In this document: positions 1 through 10,384 of the stretch, piece by piece
How positions within the stretch are numbered: the first letter of the stretch is position 1
Layout: every line of letters begins with the position of its first letter
Source of the DNA: Elysia marginata
Taxonomy: Eukaryota; Mollusca; Gastropoda; Plakobranchidae
Direction: 5' to 3'
DNA length: 26,657 bases
NCBI GenBank assembly: GCA_019649035.1
Contig: BMAT01005369.1
Span: 225,197-251,853 of the forward strand
Translations under genes and position numbers: made by a program
The notes under the pieces: model-generated
What the model saw: only the letters and a program-made list of their open reading frames with translations
Told to the model about the DNA's origin: nothing
Databases searched by the model: none

Positions 1-415
1 GTAATATTCTTCTGTCTCTAGATTTTGAGTCCAGAAACACTTTTTCTTGTATTTTAATACGCATTCCCCTCTCTTTTCACTCTTTCCGTCGCTTTTTCCT
101 TCTCCCTGTCGCCTCTCATTGGAAATTCCTTCCAAAGCAACTCTATGTGGACACAATTTCACGGAGACTCAAATAAGTTTTTAGTCGAATCGTATTACTA
201 AAGAAAATTAAATTTTCATTTTGTTTGCAATCATCGCCTACTTGAATTGCATTTAAAGAGCTCTTTAAGAACACAAGCAATTTTATGAGGTCTTCTATGG
301 TCAGCACGTGCAATGGAATATTGCATCAACAACGAAACGACGCTTTTTTCATATTTTTTAACGTTAAGCATAATGACTATGTAACTTCTAATAGATTGAT
401 ATTGCATTTTCTCAG

Positions 416-639
416 TTATCGCTGCTGTTCTCTGCCTGGCCCTGTTTGTTACCGTGGCCTCTGCCGAAGACAACCCACTTCTGGCCGGATGTCAACAACA
501 ATGCTCAGCTCAGTGCGACGTCCAGAAGTTCATTGACGAGCAGTTTGCTCAGATCCTGGGAGATATCGTGGGTACCCTGGACACATTGTGTCACCAGACC
601 TGTGGACTATTCTGTGGTGTGTTTGGACTGATTGGTTAG
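416..639 (+). CDS. Terminal exon of a small secreted six-cysteine protein (paralogue 1)
   Basis: The exon follows a good acceptor (T-rich tract, then CTCAG at 411-415, with a CTAAT branch-point-like site near 386-390) and begins with two bases of a split codon, so the intron is phase 1. It encodes 73 residues after the split codon. Residues 1-16 are a hydrophobic signal-peptide core ending in ASA, with likely cleavage before EDNPL. The mature part is about 57 residues with cysteines at 25, 29, 33, 58, 62 and 66, i.e. C-x3-C-x3-C-x24-C-x3-C-x3-C. Cysteines spaced i, i+4, i+8 on both sides suggest two antiparallel helices held by three disulphides; that fold is inferred. The mature peptide is acidic (about seven D/E to one K). 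The start-codon exon is not visible and is probably upstream of the window. A related exon lies at 3347-3591 on the other strand. I do not recognise the family; a host-defence peptide, pheromone or venom-type peptide are all possible, and none can be chosen from sequence. Confidence 0.7.
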
Positions 640-918
640 ACTGGTTCTAACGAACGTGGGACTTCTCTGTGGACTTTTTCGTTAAACAGATGCAATCATT
701 CTGGATGAAGATCATAGCTTGAACACTGGGTATCAGGAGGCACTGAGATTCAATTGACATTAGTCAAGAGAGCCTTTAGTACTTTGTACAGAGTTTATTG
801 ATATTTGTTGTGCTAAAAATCGATCATTTTCCCCATAGGTGGAAATGAACTGAACAAATTTTTGTGACATTGCTATAATCCCGGTGATTTAGATTGCTGA
901 ACAGTACAGCTGTTTCAG

Positions 919-924
919 AATAAA
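919..924 (+). promoter_or_regulatory. Poly(A) signal of paralogue 1
   Basis: AATAAA lies 280 bases after the stop codon at 637-639 and is followed, from about 951, by a GT/T-rich stretch of the kind found downstream of cleavage sites. This implies a 3' UTR of roughly 300 bases and supports the exon as transcribed. Confidence 0.55.
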
Positions 925-945
925 AATGTACATTTGAACAAAATA

Positions 946-3170
946 TTGATGGCTTGTCTGAGTTTCTCTTGGGTTAAAATGTGGGGATGGTACGGTTTGA
1001 GAATATATACTGATCTAAACATCTTAATTCAGCAACAGATAAATTTTTAAGAGCATTCACTTTTTTTCTTTTTAAATTTACGAAAAGTCATTACAATTTT
1101 ACATTAAAAAACTGCTGAGTCTTTGAAATAGAAATCAATAATGTATGTAAGTGTTTACTTTCTATGCTATTCGGATGGAAACTTGGTGGCTACGTCTGAA
1201 ATTGAATTCAATGCTTTAATTCAACATAAAAAATTGCAAAGTTTAAATGTTTTGATTTTTTAAAATGAAAGGTAAATGCTGAACAATTAAAAATAACTTT
1301 TTTTTCTGGAAACTATATTTTGCCACTTAATTGATATTGATATTAATCTTGTAATATTTACTCACTTGAGTCTACAGTCTGTCAGAAATTACCTTTTTTT
1401 TAAAAAAGGGTATACAAATAATTGCAAGAAATTTTTATCACCTATCACAACATAAGTTTTATGATAAACGAGTTATAACTTTTTTTTAGCTTGTTCATAG
1501 ATCTTTTATGGCTGGTGTGTTTCTTTAAACGAGTCTTCATGAATGAGGGATCCATTAGCACTATTGTGAGATCCTTTTGAAGTAAAGGGTAGGCATGCTC
1601 TAAACATTCACCAACGGTCTCTGCTGATCCGCGAAAATGCATTGTTTTGTGCGCATTATTAAAAAGTAAGGAAGACATTAAATTGTTCATGCCTTTTAGC
1701 ACTTTTTAGTTCACACAGCTCATTGTAAAAAAGGATTTTGCTAATGGTGTAAATTTATATTTCTAATGTACCTGAATGTGTAGATCATTACACCTAACCA
1801 GAATAGAACGGAACTGTTTTGCAGAAAAATAAATCTAATTTGTTGGCTAAATATGTATAGAGTGTCTTACAATTTGGAATATGGCTCCCTATCGTTCAGA
1901 TACACGAGTTTCGTGTAGCATCTAGTCAGTCCTAATTCTCATATGGTTTTTAAAGGGAGATGTCCCATGATAATAAAAAAATGGCTATGAACAACTGTCT
2001 TGTTTCTAACTGTAAACACGAAAAAAGGAGAGTTAGGCCTATGTTCTCCTCCCACTCGAATTACCCATAGAAACTTCTAACACTAACCTAAAGCAAGGCT
2101 ACTCAAATCCAGAGTTTAGTTGGACTCCAAAAATGTCTTACCATAGGGGAATATAATCACAGTAAATTGTGACTCTGACTCTAAAACAGAAAAAACAATT
2201 GAAGGGGCTAATGCAGAGGTAGCAAGACAGCATAGAAAGAAATAAAGGGGAAGAAGAGGTATCCGGTGTAAGGAATAAATAGAAAGGGTGACAGACTAGC
2301 AGAAGTTGCACTAGGATTGAGAAGAGGAAAGGCAATAATGTGGATAACAAATAAATAGAGGCGGCTAAATTCAGACTCAGTAATAGACGGAGAGAACGAG
2401 ATAGACATTATGGGTATATTAACACGAATTTGGTATAAATAAAGAAACACGGCCTAGATTGCATAAGGAAAAAATTGAAGCAAGTTTTGATGCAGTGCAG
2501 GCTGTAAGCCGACCGATTCAGGTGTAACACAACTAATAATTAGTTTCAATTATTTGTCGTGAAGTAAGGTCGCAAAAAATTATTGTGTGTTTTTGTACAA
2601 TTCATGAAAAAAAAGTATTTTCGTGTTACAAAATTCATTTATCTTAAGTGGGACTTTTCAACGCTCAAATGCCACGTAAAGATTTATAAACGATCAACGT
2701 TTCTTTAATTCATTTCTTTTAAAAGCAATTTCGTATGTCTCATTCTACGCTTTTAGTAAAAGACTAACGAATTTGGACAGAAAGTTACAAGAAGGAAAAA
2801 CAGAAGGGTGAAAAAGAAAAGGAAGAACAATTGAGTGAAAATATTTTTGAAATAAAAATGTCTAGTTAAAATGGTAATGATATTTTGTTTGTGTTATTCC
2901 AAAAAATGAATTAGTCATAAATGTTTTAGTTTTAATTTTGTCAGGCATAGCACAATTTTAATCAAAACATAATGTGCGTATACTTAAATTGTAATACAAC
3001 TATGTGTGAACTATTTACCATATGGCAAGACATTGTTGAACCGATACAGGTAAAAAGGGCAAATTAAGAGGTAAGTGTCACATATAAAAAGAAAGAAAAC
3101 GGAAAATTTTCCGATCGATAGTAGCGCTCTAAATGATCAACAACAAACTGAGGAAACCACTGAACGAAAT
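946..3170. other. Non-coding stretch between the two paralogous exons
   Basis: AT-rich DNA with no reading frame showing recognisable domains or coding-like composition. A T7/A6 palindrome lies near 1391-1410. A purine-rich tract at 2200-2450 produces open frames on the minus strand that look accidental. No third member of the cysteine-rich family was seen here. Confidence 0.5.
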
Positions 3171-3175
3171 GAAGT

Positions 3176-3181
3176 TTTATT
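3176..3181 (-). promoter_or_regulatory. Poly(A) signal of paralogue 2
   Basis: TTTATT on the plus strand reads AATAAA on the minus strand, about 165 bases past the TAA stop at 3349-3347. The intervening 3' UTR is more GC-rich than its surroundings. Confidence 0.5.
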
Positions 3182-3346
3182 TTCTGCTTTCTTCACACAC
3201 AACGGTGTATTGCTAGTTATGAAAAAACAAGATTATGGTCTACATTTCCTACATTGTAATGCGGGCATATGAGCCTGAAGCCTGCACGGTACCCATCGGT
3301 GACCACCATGTTCAGAGCACCTTCTTAGAGCGCCACCAGCGATGAC

Positions 3347-3591
3347 TTATGTGAGGAGGACACAAACTAGACCGCACACCTGGCGACATAGAGTATTCAG
3401 AGTGCCAGTGATAGGCCCCAGGAACGCCAAGTAGAGACTACCGACTGTCTTAACGGCCTCACAGGTGGACAGGCAGACGTTGTTGCACGCGGTGGTCAGC
3501 GGATTTTTAGTCGGGCTGGCCGGGGTTGTGCTATTGCTCTGGGCAAGGGCAATTCCCAGCAACATGGACAAGCAACAGACAGCTACAACGC
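3347..3591 (-). CDS. Terminal exon of a small secreted six-cysteine protein (paralogue 2)
   Basis: On the minus strand a strong acceptor (pyrimidine-rich tract ending TTTCCCCAG, AG at 3593-3592) opens an exon with two bases of a split codon (phase 1), then 80 codons to TAA. Residues 1-16 are a hydrophobic signal core (VVAVCC... ending GIALA), followed by a short S/T/P-rich linker, NPL, and cysteines at 35, 39, 43, 68, 72 and 76. The framework C-x3-C-x3-C-x24-C-x3-C-x3-C is identical in spacing to the exon at 416-639. The segment before the fourth cysteine (GTLNTLC) and CGLxC after it also match. Unlike its partner, the mature part is slightly basic (three K/R to one E). An internal ATG is present, but it would cut the signal core in half, so the true start is in an upstream exon that I could not find. 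A decayed LINE begins about 90 bases upstream of the acceptor. Function unknown. Confidence 0.75.
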
Positions 3592-3679
3592 CTGGGGAAA
3601 GTGAAGAAAAGGAAAGTTTAAGTTTTTTTTTTTTTCAATTTACGAAGCCATTTCTTGTCTATTTAATTACTTTTCTTAC

Positions 3680-4800
3680 TTTCATTCATTCATTCACTAA
3701 ATCCCCTAAATCGTAGGGGGTAAAAAGATAATTATGGTCCACACATTGTATGGCAACGAACGCCAAACAGCAGGACTGTATACGCCTATCTCGTCAGGGT
3801 AGGGCTGTCCTGTCCTAGAGTCTTGTCTTGTCCATACCTTCAAGTTGTCTCTCCAGCAATAAGACTTTTGCCTGCATTTTCTGGCGCCCTCCATGTTCGT
3901 TGCTGCTGCATGTATAGCCATGCTATCGAGGCGAAGGAGATGGCTTCAAAATGCAAGTTTTCTTTTTTTCACCGCTCCTACCAGGTTTTCCTGTTGGCTT
4001 AATCAGGCCGTTGCTGTTTTGCGGGAATTGGATTGTTTTGAAGCCTGTCGACAAAATCTCTAAAATGCTTCTGTATAATTATCTTGTTCCCAAATGTTTG
4101 CATTCTTATTGAGGTGTCAGGTCAGACCCCACCTCTCACAACCGTTGGGTACAGGAGGATGAACAATAAAAGGGAACTATAATATAGACTATAATTTTAT
4201 CTTTGTTGAGAAACTGATCTTTTTCCTGCCATCTATATTGTTTAGTTTTGTCATGTCAGCTGTTGCGATAGCAAGTTTGGTGTTGATTTCCATGTTGATG
4301 AAGCGTTTATCTATTATGTTGTGAGCATAGCATCAGGTGAGATACTTGAAAGCTATTACCTCCTCTTCCTATAGGCCATTCATCTGTGCAGCAGTTTTTT
4401 CAGTTCTTTTGGCTGCTGATTTCCATGCCTATTTTCAGGCTCTAACTTGACAATTTATTTCAACTGTAGGTTCTTGTCAATCATTGCTACTTCCTCCTAT
4501 CGAGTCAATGTCTTCTACAAATCTTGGGTTGATTGAGCACTTGAAGTTGTGTAACGTCTTACTGTTTTCTCGGTGGAGGTGGAGTAGGACCACAGGACCA
4601 ACGTTAACTAACACCGAGCATTATCCTAAAGGTTTCACTGGAGAAGCTGTTTAGGAGCTCGGTACTGTTTGCTGAAACGAACAGTGACTGCATCATGCGA
4701 ACAAAATTTTCTTATATATGCACAAACGTCGCAAAGCATTGAAGTCCATCGTGCCAACCTCTATCAAAAGCTTTAAAAAAATCAAAAAATGGGTCAGGAT
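3680..4800 (-). mobile_element. Decayed non-LTR retrotransposon (reverse transcriptase to 3' end)
   Basis: Read on the minus strand with many frameshifts, successive pieces match a reverse transcriptase in the correct order. First is KAFDRGWHDGL (palm aspartate near 4763-4765), then VRMMQSLF, then a degenerate EDIDSIGGSSND in place of the usual ADD catalytic site. Next are GMEISSQK, LAIATADMTKLN and the basic C-terminal stretch RDNLKVW. It ends in the stem-loop CCCCTA/TAGGGG at 3703-3719 and a TGAA-type tail at about 3680-3695, as expected for the 3' end of a LINE. The 5' half is absent, the usual result of incomplete target-primed insertion. The clade is not assigned. It lies immediately upstream of the paralogue 2 acceptor, so presumably in its intron. 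Confidence 0.75.
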
Positions 4801-5894
4801 TCTCATTTACGATGGAAATTTTTTCCATCTGAAAGCGGGAGCTGAAAATTGTTTTGCTAAACTACATAGAAATGGCGTTTGTCATTCTACTCTTGTTGTC
4901 TCCAGAGAGTGAGCAATGCGTTTCATGCAATCTAGCCCACGAAAAAGACTGTTTTTTCAGCTGTTCTACTTTCACACTTTAACAAAATTTACTCTAAGAT
5001 CATTATCACGATTTATCTTCATATTTAGACACAACGAGACGTATTTGCTATGCAGAATCTATCCAAGCAACATCATACGAAATAGTCTTTTTATGCGATG
5101 TCAATATATATGTGCCTTCATTCTTTGCTCAAATAATTGTCCTCTTCTGGGTGAGAATCAATGCAATTTTCTTTAATAAATATGTATATGAATTATGAAA
5201 TGCGGGCGAGTAAATTATGTGAAAAATTTTATTTTATGAGTCTTCGAGTGTAGGCTAGCAGGCAATGTTGGAATGTAAACTAAGAGTTGTCTACTTATCG
5301 TTGGTGAAAAAAATATCACAGAAACTAATCTTTGCTGTGTTTTTTTTAAGGGAAAAAACATTCATAATTATACACACCCTTTTTATATTTACTTATAAAT
5401 TTCAATTCTAGTGCCCTGTGTAATTAAAAGAACAAAGGTATTTAACACGTTTTTTTTTAGGAATTAAAAAAATCACTTTCAAAAATTAATTTGTACATTT
5501 ACTTTAATATTTATTTTTTTTAATTGTTTACAACCGTTAGGTTTTGGCAACGTTTTGTGAAGATTTTATAGTTTAGTGGAAAAGATATAGTCCTGCTTCC
5601 TTCTGTTAGAGCTCGTCATGGTTTACACGATTAAAGTCTTCAAACGTTAAATTTATCAATTTAATTGATTACGTAAGATTATCAAAGCTTTTTTTTAGTA
5701 AATTAAACCGTGGCAAAATCCACTAGAATTGTTCCACCTTTGCAATTTTTGCACTTCTTAAGTCATTACTCATTTAAACTTGCTCGAGATTTTTTTTGTA
5801 ATGTTTCTAACTCTGCATTTTTACCACCTAAACACAACAAATCGCGAGTGCCGTCTATTTTGAGCGCACACAGTATCTCGGTCTCTGTGTAGTA
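4801..5894. other. Non-coding AT-rich stretch
   Basis: Homopolymer-rich DNA. Two plus-strand open frames of 60-86 codons (4916-5176 and 5710-5892) have F/I/K/N-rich compositions typical of chance frames in AT-rich DNA, and no motif was recognised. Confidence 0.4.
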
Positions 5895-6047
5895 ATTCCA
5901 AGATCAAAATCGGAGCTTGTCTTGATCTCAGTGGAACAATTCCAATCTTGATCTCAGTGGAACAAATCCAAGATCAAAATCGGAGCTTGTCTTGGTCTCA
6001 GTGGAACAATTCCAAGATCAAAATAGGAACTTGTCTTGATCTATGTG
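5895..6047 (+). repeat. 44-bp tandem repeat, four copies, one internally deleted
   Basis: Copies begin with ATTCCA or AATCCA at 5895, 5939, 5965 and 6009. Copies one and three are 44 bp. The second is 26 bp and has lost 18 bp from its middle, and the last is degenerate at its end. Within a unit AGATCAA and TTGATCT form inverted arms around a loop of about 14 bases. No gene is nearby. Confidence 0.85.
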
Positions 6048-6159
6048 TCTAAGCTTACCACTTACACTTCATAGTTTTTGGTTTTCTTTCCGAGCTGTCG
6101 AAACAGACAAATATAATGATGATGTCTGGTTATATTTTAGTGGCGAGCTATTCATTCAT

Positions 6160-6330
6160 AGCTCTTATATATAGCTTGGTTTATGACAAACCACTATAGA
6201 CAGCCTAAAGGGTGAACAATAGCAATAACCATCACCTATATGCCAAGAACTGTATGAAAAATGATATCTCACTTCATTTAAGCCACATATTTTTTTACTT
6301 TTACATTACTCTGGCAAAAGCTGTATATCA
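6160..6330 (+). repeat. Interspersed repeat, copy A
   Basis: Shares an ordered series of words with 12020-12200: GTGAACAAT, GCAATAAC, TCACCT, TGAAAA-TTGATA-like, then TTTTACATT and CTCTG-CAAAGCTG. The two copies align over roughly 140 bases with small gaps. A shorter third match is at 14765-14830. The element class is unknown. Confidence 0.55.
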
Positions 6331-8040
6331 CAATTCTAATAGTGAATGGTAGATTTTCCACTCATTAAAAAAAAACAATAGGCATGCGAGACTGACATCA
6401 CATGCAACATTCAGGTAGAAAGGAAACATTAAAATCAATAAAACTTTATCTGGCATTAATGAAAACTTTTTACACTAATTGGTTTACTTACTGTTGCAGG
6501 AAGCCTACAGTCTGAACGTAAAAATGTCATTGTTTTCAGGTGTTGATATTGTTTGCATGGTATATGTTATTTCAAATTCGATTTTCAAATCGTCTCCAAG
6601 ACCAGCTTTTTACATGATAGCGGTATTTTAACACATTATTATGAGTCATGAAATTTTAATGTAAAAAAACACACTGCATTCCAATTGGTGTGACTTCTTC
6701 TTCGCAGAAAATTGCTTTTGTATTTAAGCAGTAAAAACAATAGTCATAATTTGCAATAACATTTAATTAGCCTCTGTTTGGCTTAGCTGCTTTGCAATCA
6801 ACCATAAAGTTTGTGACTGAAATTCGGAACCTCAGCCCTTTTGGTGGTTTTTTAAGAAAATATATTAGGAGATCTGGAGAAACCTGGCTGTTGTATTCTA
6901 GGGGTTTGTAAACAAAGTAAAAAAAAACAAGCTGAAAAAGTGTATTAGTTTATTAAAACTTTTGAAGTTCATAAAACTTTTTTAAAATTCTGGATAGTGA
7001 GAAACGAAATCTTTTAAAAATATATTTTTACCTACCGTAGACTTTTTTTCCTTCCGACAGACTCAAGGACTCAACAAAGTCACCTTTTTAGGAGTTTAAA
7101 AACCTGAAAAGCAAAAGAAAACGTTTTTAATAAAATTAATAATCTTAAATAGTTTTGCAAGGCGTTAGAAATAATCAATAGTCTCAAATTACATTACAAC
7201 TTAATCCAGGTTTTACAAATAAATAGGTTTAAAAATTAAAAAAATGGTGGTTTTTTTTAGATATACCTCTCTCCTTATCACTGAAACAGTACATAAAAAT
7301 TGACCACTGTCCTCTTTCTGGCCCTTGTAATGTCCTGATCTTTATTTGTCAATTCAAAGTAAAAAAGGTGTAGCTTCATCTTTTTACACATTCCTCTGCC
7401 CATCTATGTCCATAAGCTTTAAAATCCGTAATCTTTGTCAGACTGTTTTTAAATTACCAATTCTAGGCATAAGAAAATGCATAAAACCATTATTTTGTAT
7501 CCAACTGATCTGAAATTTTTACCCAGTGTTCTAAAGGCCTGATTTCCATAACATTTTTTGCTTTTTTTATCACCATAGAGGTTAGTAAATTTGTTATGAA
7601 ATATGAAATTGAACGGTGTAACTTGAAAAAAAGTTACACTAACTGAACAGTATTGTTTAAATCTTAAAGGATCATTCACGTACAGTTTTAATTTTGATAT
7701 AGAGACTTTTCTTGCATAAAAAAGACAACACAAATCTATAGTACACAGGTAAGTGACCGAGTTGTGAGTGGATAGCATAATTGGAAAGATTCCATAAAAC
7801 CTCCTCATTTCAAGGATTAAGAATTTTTAGGGAATTTCGTTTTTGCGGTGTCTCCTACAATGGCGCAACAGTATCTGTTTACTCGACTAACATAAGTTTG
7901 GACCCTACAATTATAAAAGCAACAAGGAGTTTTGTCCTCATTTTTCTTAAATTGTGGTGTGGTGAGGCGGTTTTGACATTTTGTTTCCTCGTCAAAGTCA
8001 CTTTTGAGGAGTTAAAATACCTAGGCGCTCAACTTGCGCT
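6331..8040. other. Non-coding AT-rich stretch
   Basis: No supported gene. The longest frame is a minus-strand one at 7449-7808, rich in F, Y, K, C and S and without a recognisable domain. A segment near 7074-7105 (CAAAGTCACC... GGAGTTT) resembles 7995-8025, suggesting two copies of a short dispersed repeat. Confidence 0.4.
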
Positions 8041-8044
8041 TGGT

Positions 8045-8151
8045 GGTGCATGGGGAGCGAACAAAAATCTTCCCGATTTGGGATTCGAACCTGGACCTCT
8101 AGAGTAGTGTTCGATACCCTTACCGGCTGGGCCAAGTTTTCCCCATGCGCC
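8045..8151 (-). mobile_element. tRNA-derived SINE head
   Basis: On the minus strand there is a pol III A box (TGGCCCAGCCGG, 8134-8123) and a perfect B box (GGTTCGAATCC, 8091-8081), with the correct spacing of about 43 bases. The arms do not pair well enough for a functional tRNA. The head is framed by a near-perfect 12-bp inverted repeat at 8045-8056 and 8140-8151. No target-site duplication or clear tail was found. Confidence 0.6.
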
Positions 8152-8159
8152 AGATTGTA

Positions 8160-9834
8160 TTAGTATTCTACTACTGTATCGGCAATGCTGAATTGAGAGC
8201 AGAAATGAAGACGAAGAAAAGTTTTTTTGAACATGGGGTAGGATTCTACGACATCCACGGCATCAACTCTCATCCTTTTAAATGGCACCGTAAAAAAGAA
8301 CAATGTCTGTTAGTGACTATAGCTAGAATAAATCAGGGTCTATGAGCAGTGTCAGAGTAAAGAATGTTTTTAACCTCCCCCCCCCCCCTAAAAAATAGAA
8401 AAAAATGATCTTTTTGTGCTCTAGGACCTGTCTAAACTTTTCACATATTTGATACGATTCGGGCATTGTTATTTGTTTACTATAACGTTTTCGTTATGAA
8501 ATAGATTGAATAACCATAGATCAAAAGTCAAGACTAAGCAAAAGAAAACCCCTCCCAACGGCTGTAGACTGGAGGTTCAACCTTTCCCTGAGGGCTCAAG
8601 GGTTTAAAGTGTATTGCAAATGCGGTATTTTTATTGGCTGAAAATGTGTGTGTTCGTTCTAGCAAGAAGCAGGTACTTTGTTTTTGCAAATCTGTCTGTT
8701 TTACACAGTCACGTTAAGATAGTCCAATTCCAACATTCGAAAAAAGTAAGGAAATAAAAAAAAAATGCCTTCATATCTGTTTTCTAGGAGGACAATTTAT
8801 TAGATCTATACATATTTCATCATACATCTAGGACCTTGAACAGACAGAGTTTCGTATTCACTTAATATTTACCACTCCGCAGCTATCGGTTCTCCAGCCC
8901 ACCTCTTTCCAAAAAGCACCAGCTAACCAAGCAAAATAGATAAGGAAAGTTTTCCTTTTTGTAAATTTAGAAATTTCGATTTGTTCTGGAATTTATTGCC
9001 CATGATTGACAATGAAACTTTGGAATTTTGTAACAACTGCTGTATAAAACTTTGTAAGCAATGATTGCTATGTACTAAAATAAATACTTAGCTACGTTAA
9101 GCTTACAGCGAGGCATCTCAAAATCCTAAACCTTCCATTTAGGTAGGGCGATCAAACTTTCTACATAGACTTAGTACTTTAGCTTGACTCGTACATAACT
9201 ACACCAACAACATAAAAATCACATTAGTGAAGGCAAACAAACAGGGGCAAACTGGGCTTTATCAAAAGTTATCTGCCTTTCTATTTGTGCACATAGGGCC
9301 TACTCTGAATCTGATTAACATCTTTTCACTGTCCCATCATCCATAAATCTATCTGCGTTAATTTTCAATTATATTTTTTCTCATACACTGTACCTATTAA
9401 CTATAGATTTGTGTTTTCATTTCTGCAGGCTTATCGTCTATAGTTCTAAGTTTTATGTCTTGTGTATTTTGGTTCTTCCTCTTATAATCGCCTTTAGTGC
9501 CTATGATATCTCGTTAGCCTATCACTCATCCTATTTCCTGTCCACTAACACTTCACCGTCTTCTGCTCTGTCTTTTATTCTGGTTTTTATTGTCTGCCTG
9601 TTTCTCCATCTCGCTGTCTTCTTGACTGCAAGAACACCTTGGTCTTGTTTAGATCCAGATTTACTGCATGATCACAGAGTCCGGTAAAACCGTGTTCTGT
9701 CGCTGTGATATCTATTGGGGACGTGTTGTGAAATTTAGATCTTGTTTAGATTTCAATCTTGGTTTTTATCTTGGCAGGTGAAAATGATGATTGTGCAGCT
9801 TTCCAGATCGAAGATGGTCCTGACTATTTTCATC
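8160..9834. other. Non-coding stretch
   Basis: Contains a C10 homopolymer near 8379-8388 and AT-rich DNA. Open frames at 8145-8345 and 9409-9687 lack domains or convincing composition. Nothing further is supported. Confidence 0.4.
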
Positions 9835-10290
9835 TTATAGTGTTGAAATCTTAGTCACTCGATTGCAATCGCGTTTTGGCACCAGCGGACCCGCACTGAA
9901 CCGCTTCAGGGCTTACCTCACGGGCAGAACACAGACACTTTGCATTGGCAATGCGAGAGGAGAGACATCTTCTTTGAGCCTTGATGTCCCACTGAGGTCA
10001 CTTTTAATCCCTCTCGACACAATCTCCTTTGGCTGATATCATTGAGAACCACGGCGCGCTCTTCCACCTGTATGCTGATGACACGCAGCTGTTCCTCCAC
10101 CTCTGCTTCACAGACCAGACTGCCTCAGTCCGGACCTCAGCGAAAAATGTGTGAACGGCATTTTATCGTGGATGGCAAGCAACAAACTCAAATTAAACGA
10201 TGTTAAAACCGACATTATCGCTTTTGAGACCGATAGTCAGTTTAAAAAAAGAACGTTGAAAATCCAAATATCAATAATTGTGAGACTAAA
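9835..10290 (+). mobile_element. Decayed non-LTR retrotransposon fragment (reverse transcriptase)
   Basis: Pieces of a reverse transcriptase appear in order but in different frames: RLQSRFGTSGPALNRF and AYLTGRTQ (from 9863), a broken region where the VPQGS motif should be, HLYADDTQLF with the catalytic YADD at 10071-10082, and LSWMASNKLKLNDVKTD (from about 10160). The frame changes between the YADD and WMASNKLKLN blocks, so it is a pseudogene. The motif wording resembles CR1/L2-type elements; the clade call is from memory of such motifs, not a search. Confidence 0.8.
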
Positions 10291-10384
10291 CTCTCTAAGG
10301 TCTTTAAAACTTATGAGTTTTCTTGTTATTTACTAGTTACGATTGCAAAGACTAATTATTTTATGCCAATAAACCCTTCTTCAA

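Noticed and set aside
446-631. Plus-strand frame overlapping the paralogue 1 exon in another register.
   Set aside because: It is a shadow; the register with the six-cysteine framework is supported by the paralogue.
3680-3689. Possible first coding exon for paralogue 2 (ATGAATGAAA before GTAAGA on the minus strand, in the right phase).
   Set aside because: The ATGA words are the tetranucleotide tail of the LINE 3' end, and the implied intron would be only 88 bases. Coincidence is more likely.
7449-7808. 119-codon minus-strand frame.
   Set aside because: Composition is F/Y/K/C-rich as expected for chance frames in AT-rich DNA; no motif, signal peptide or splice context was convincing.
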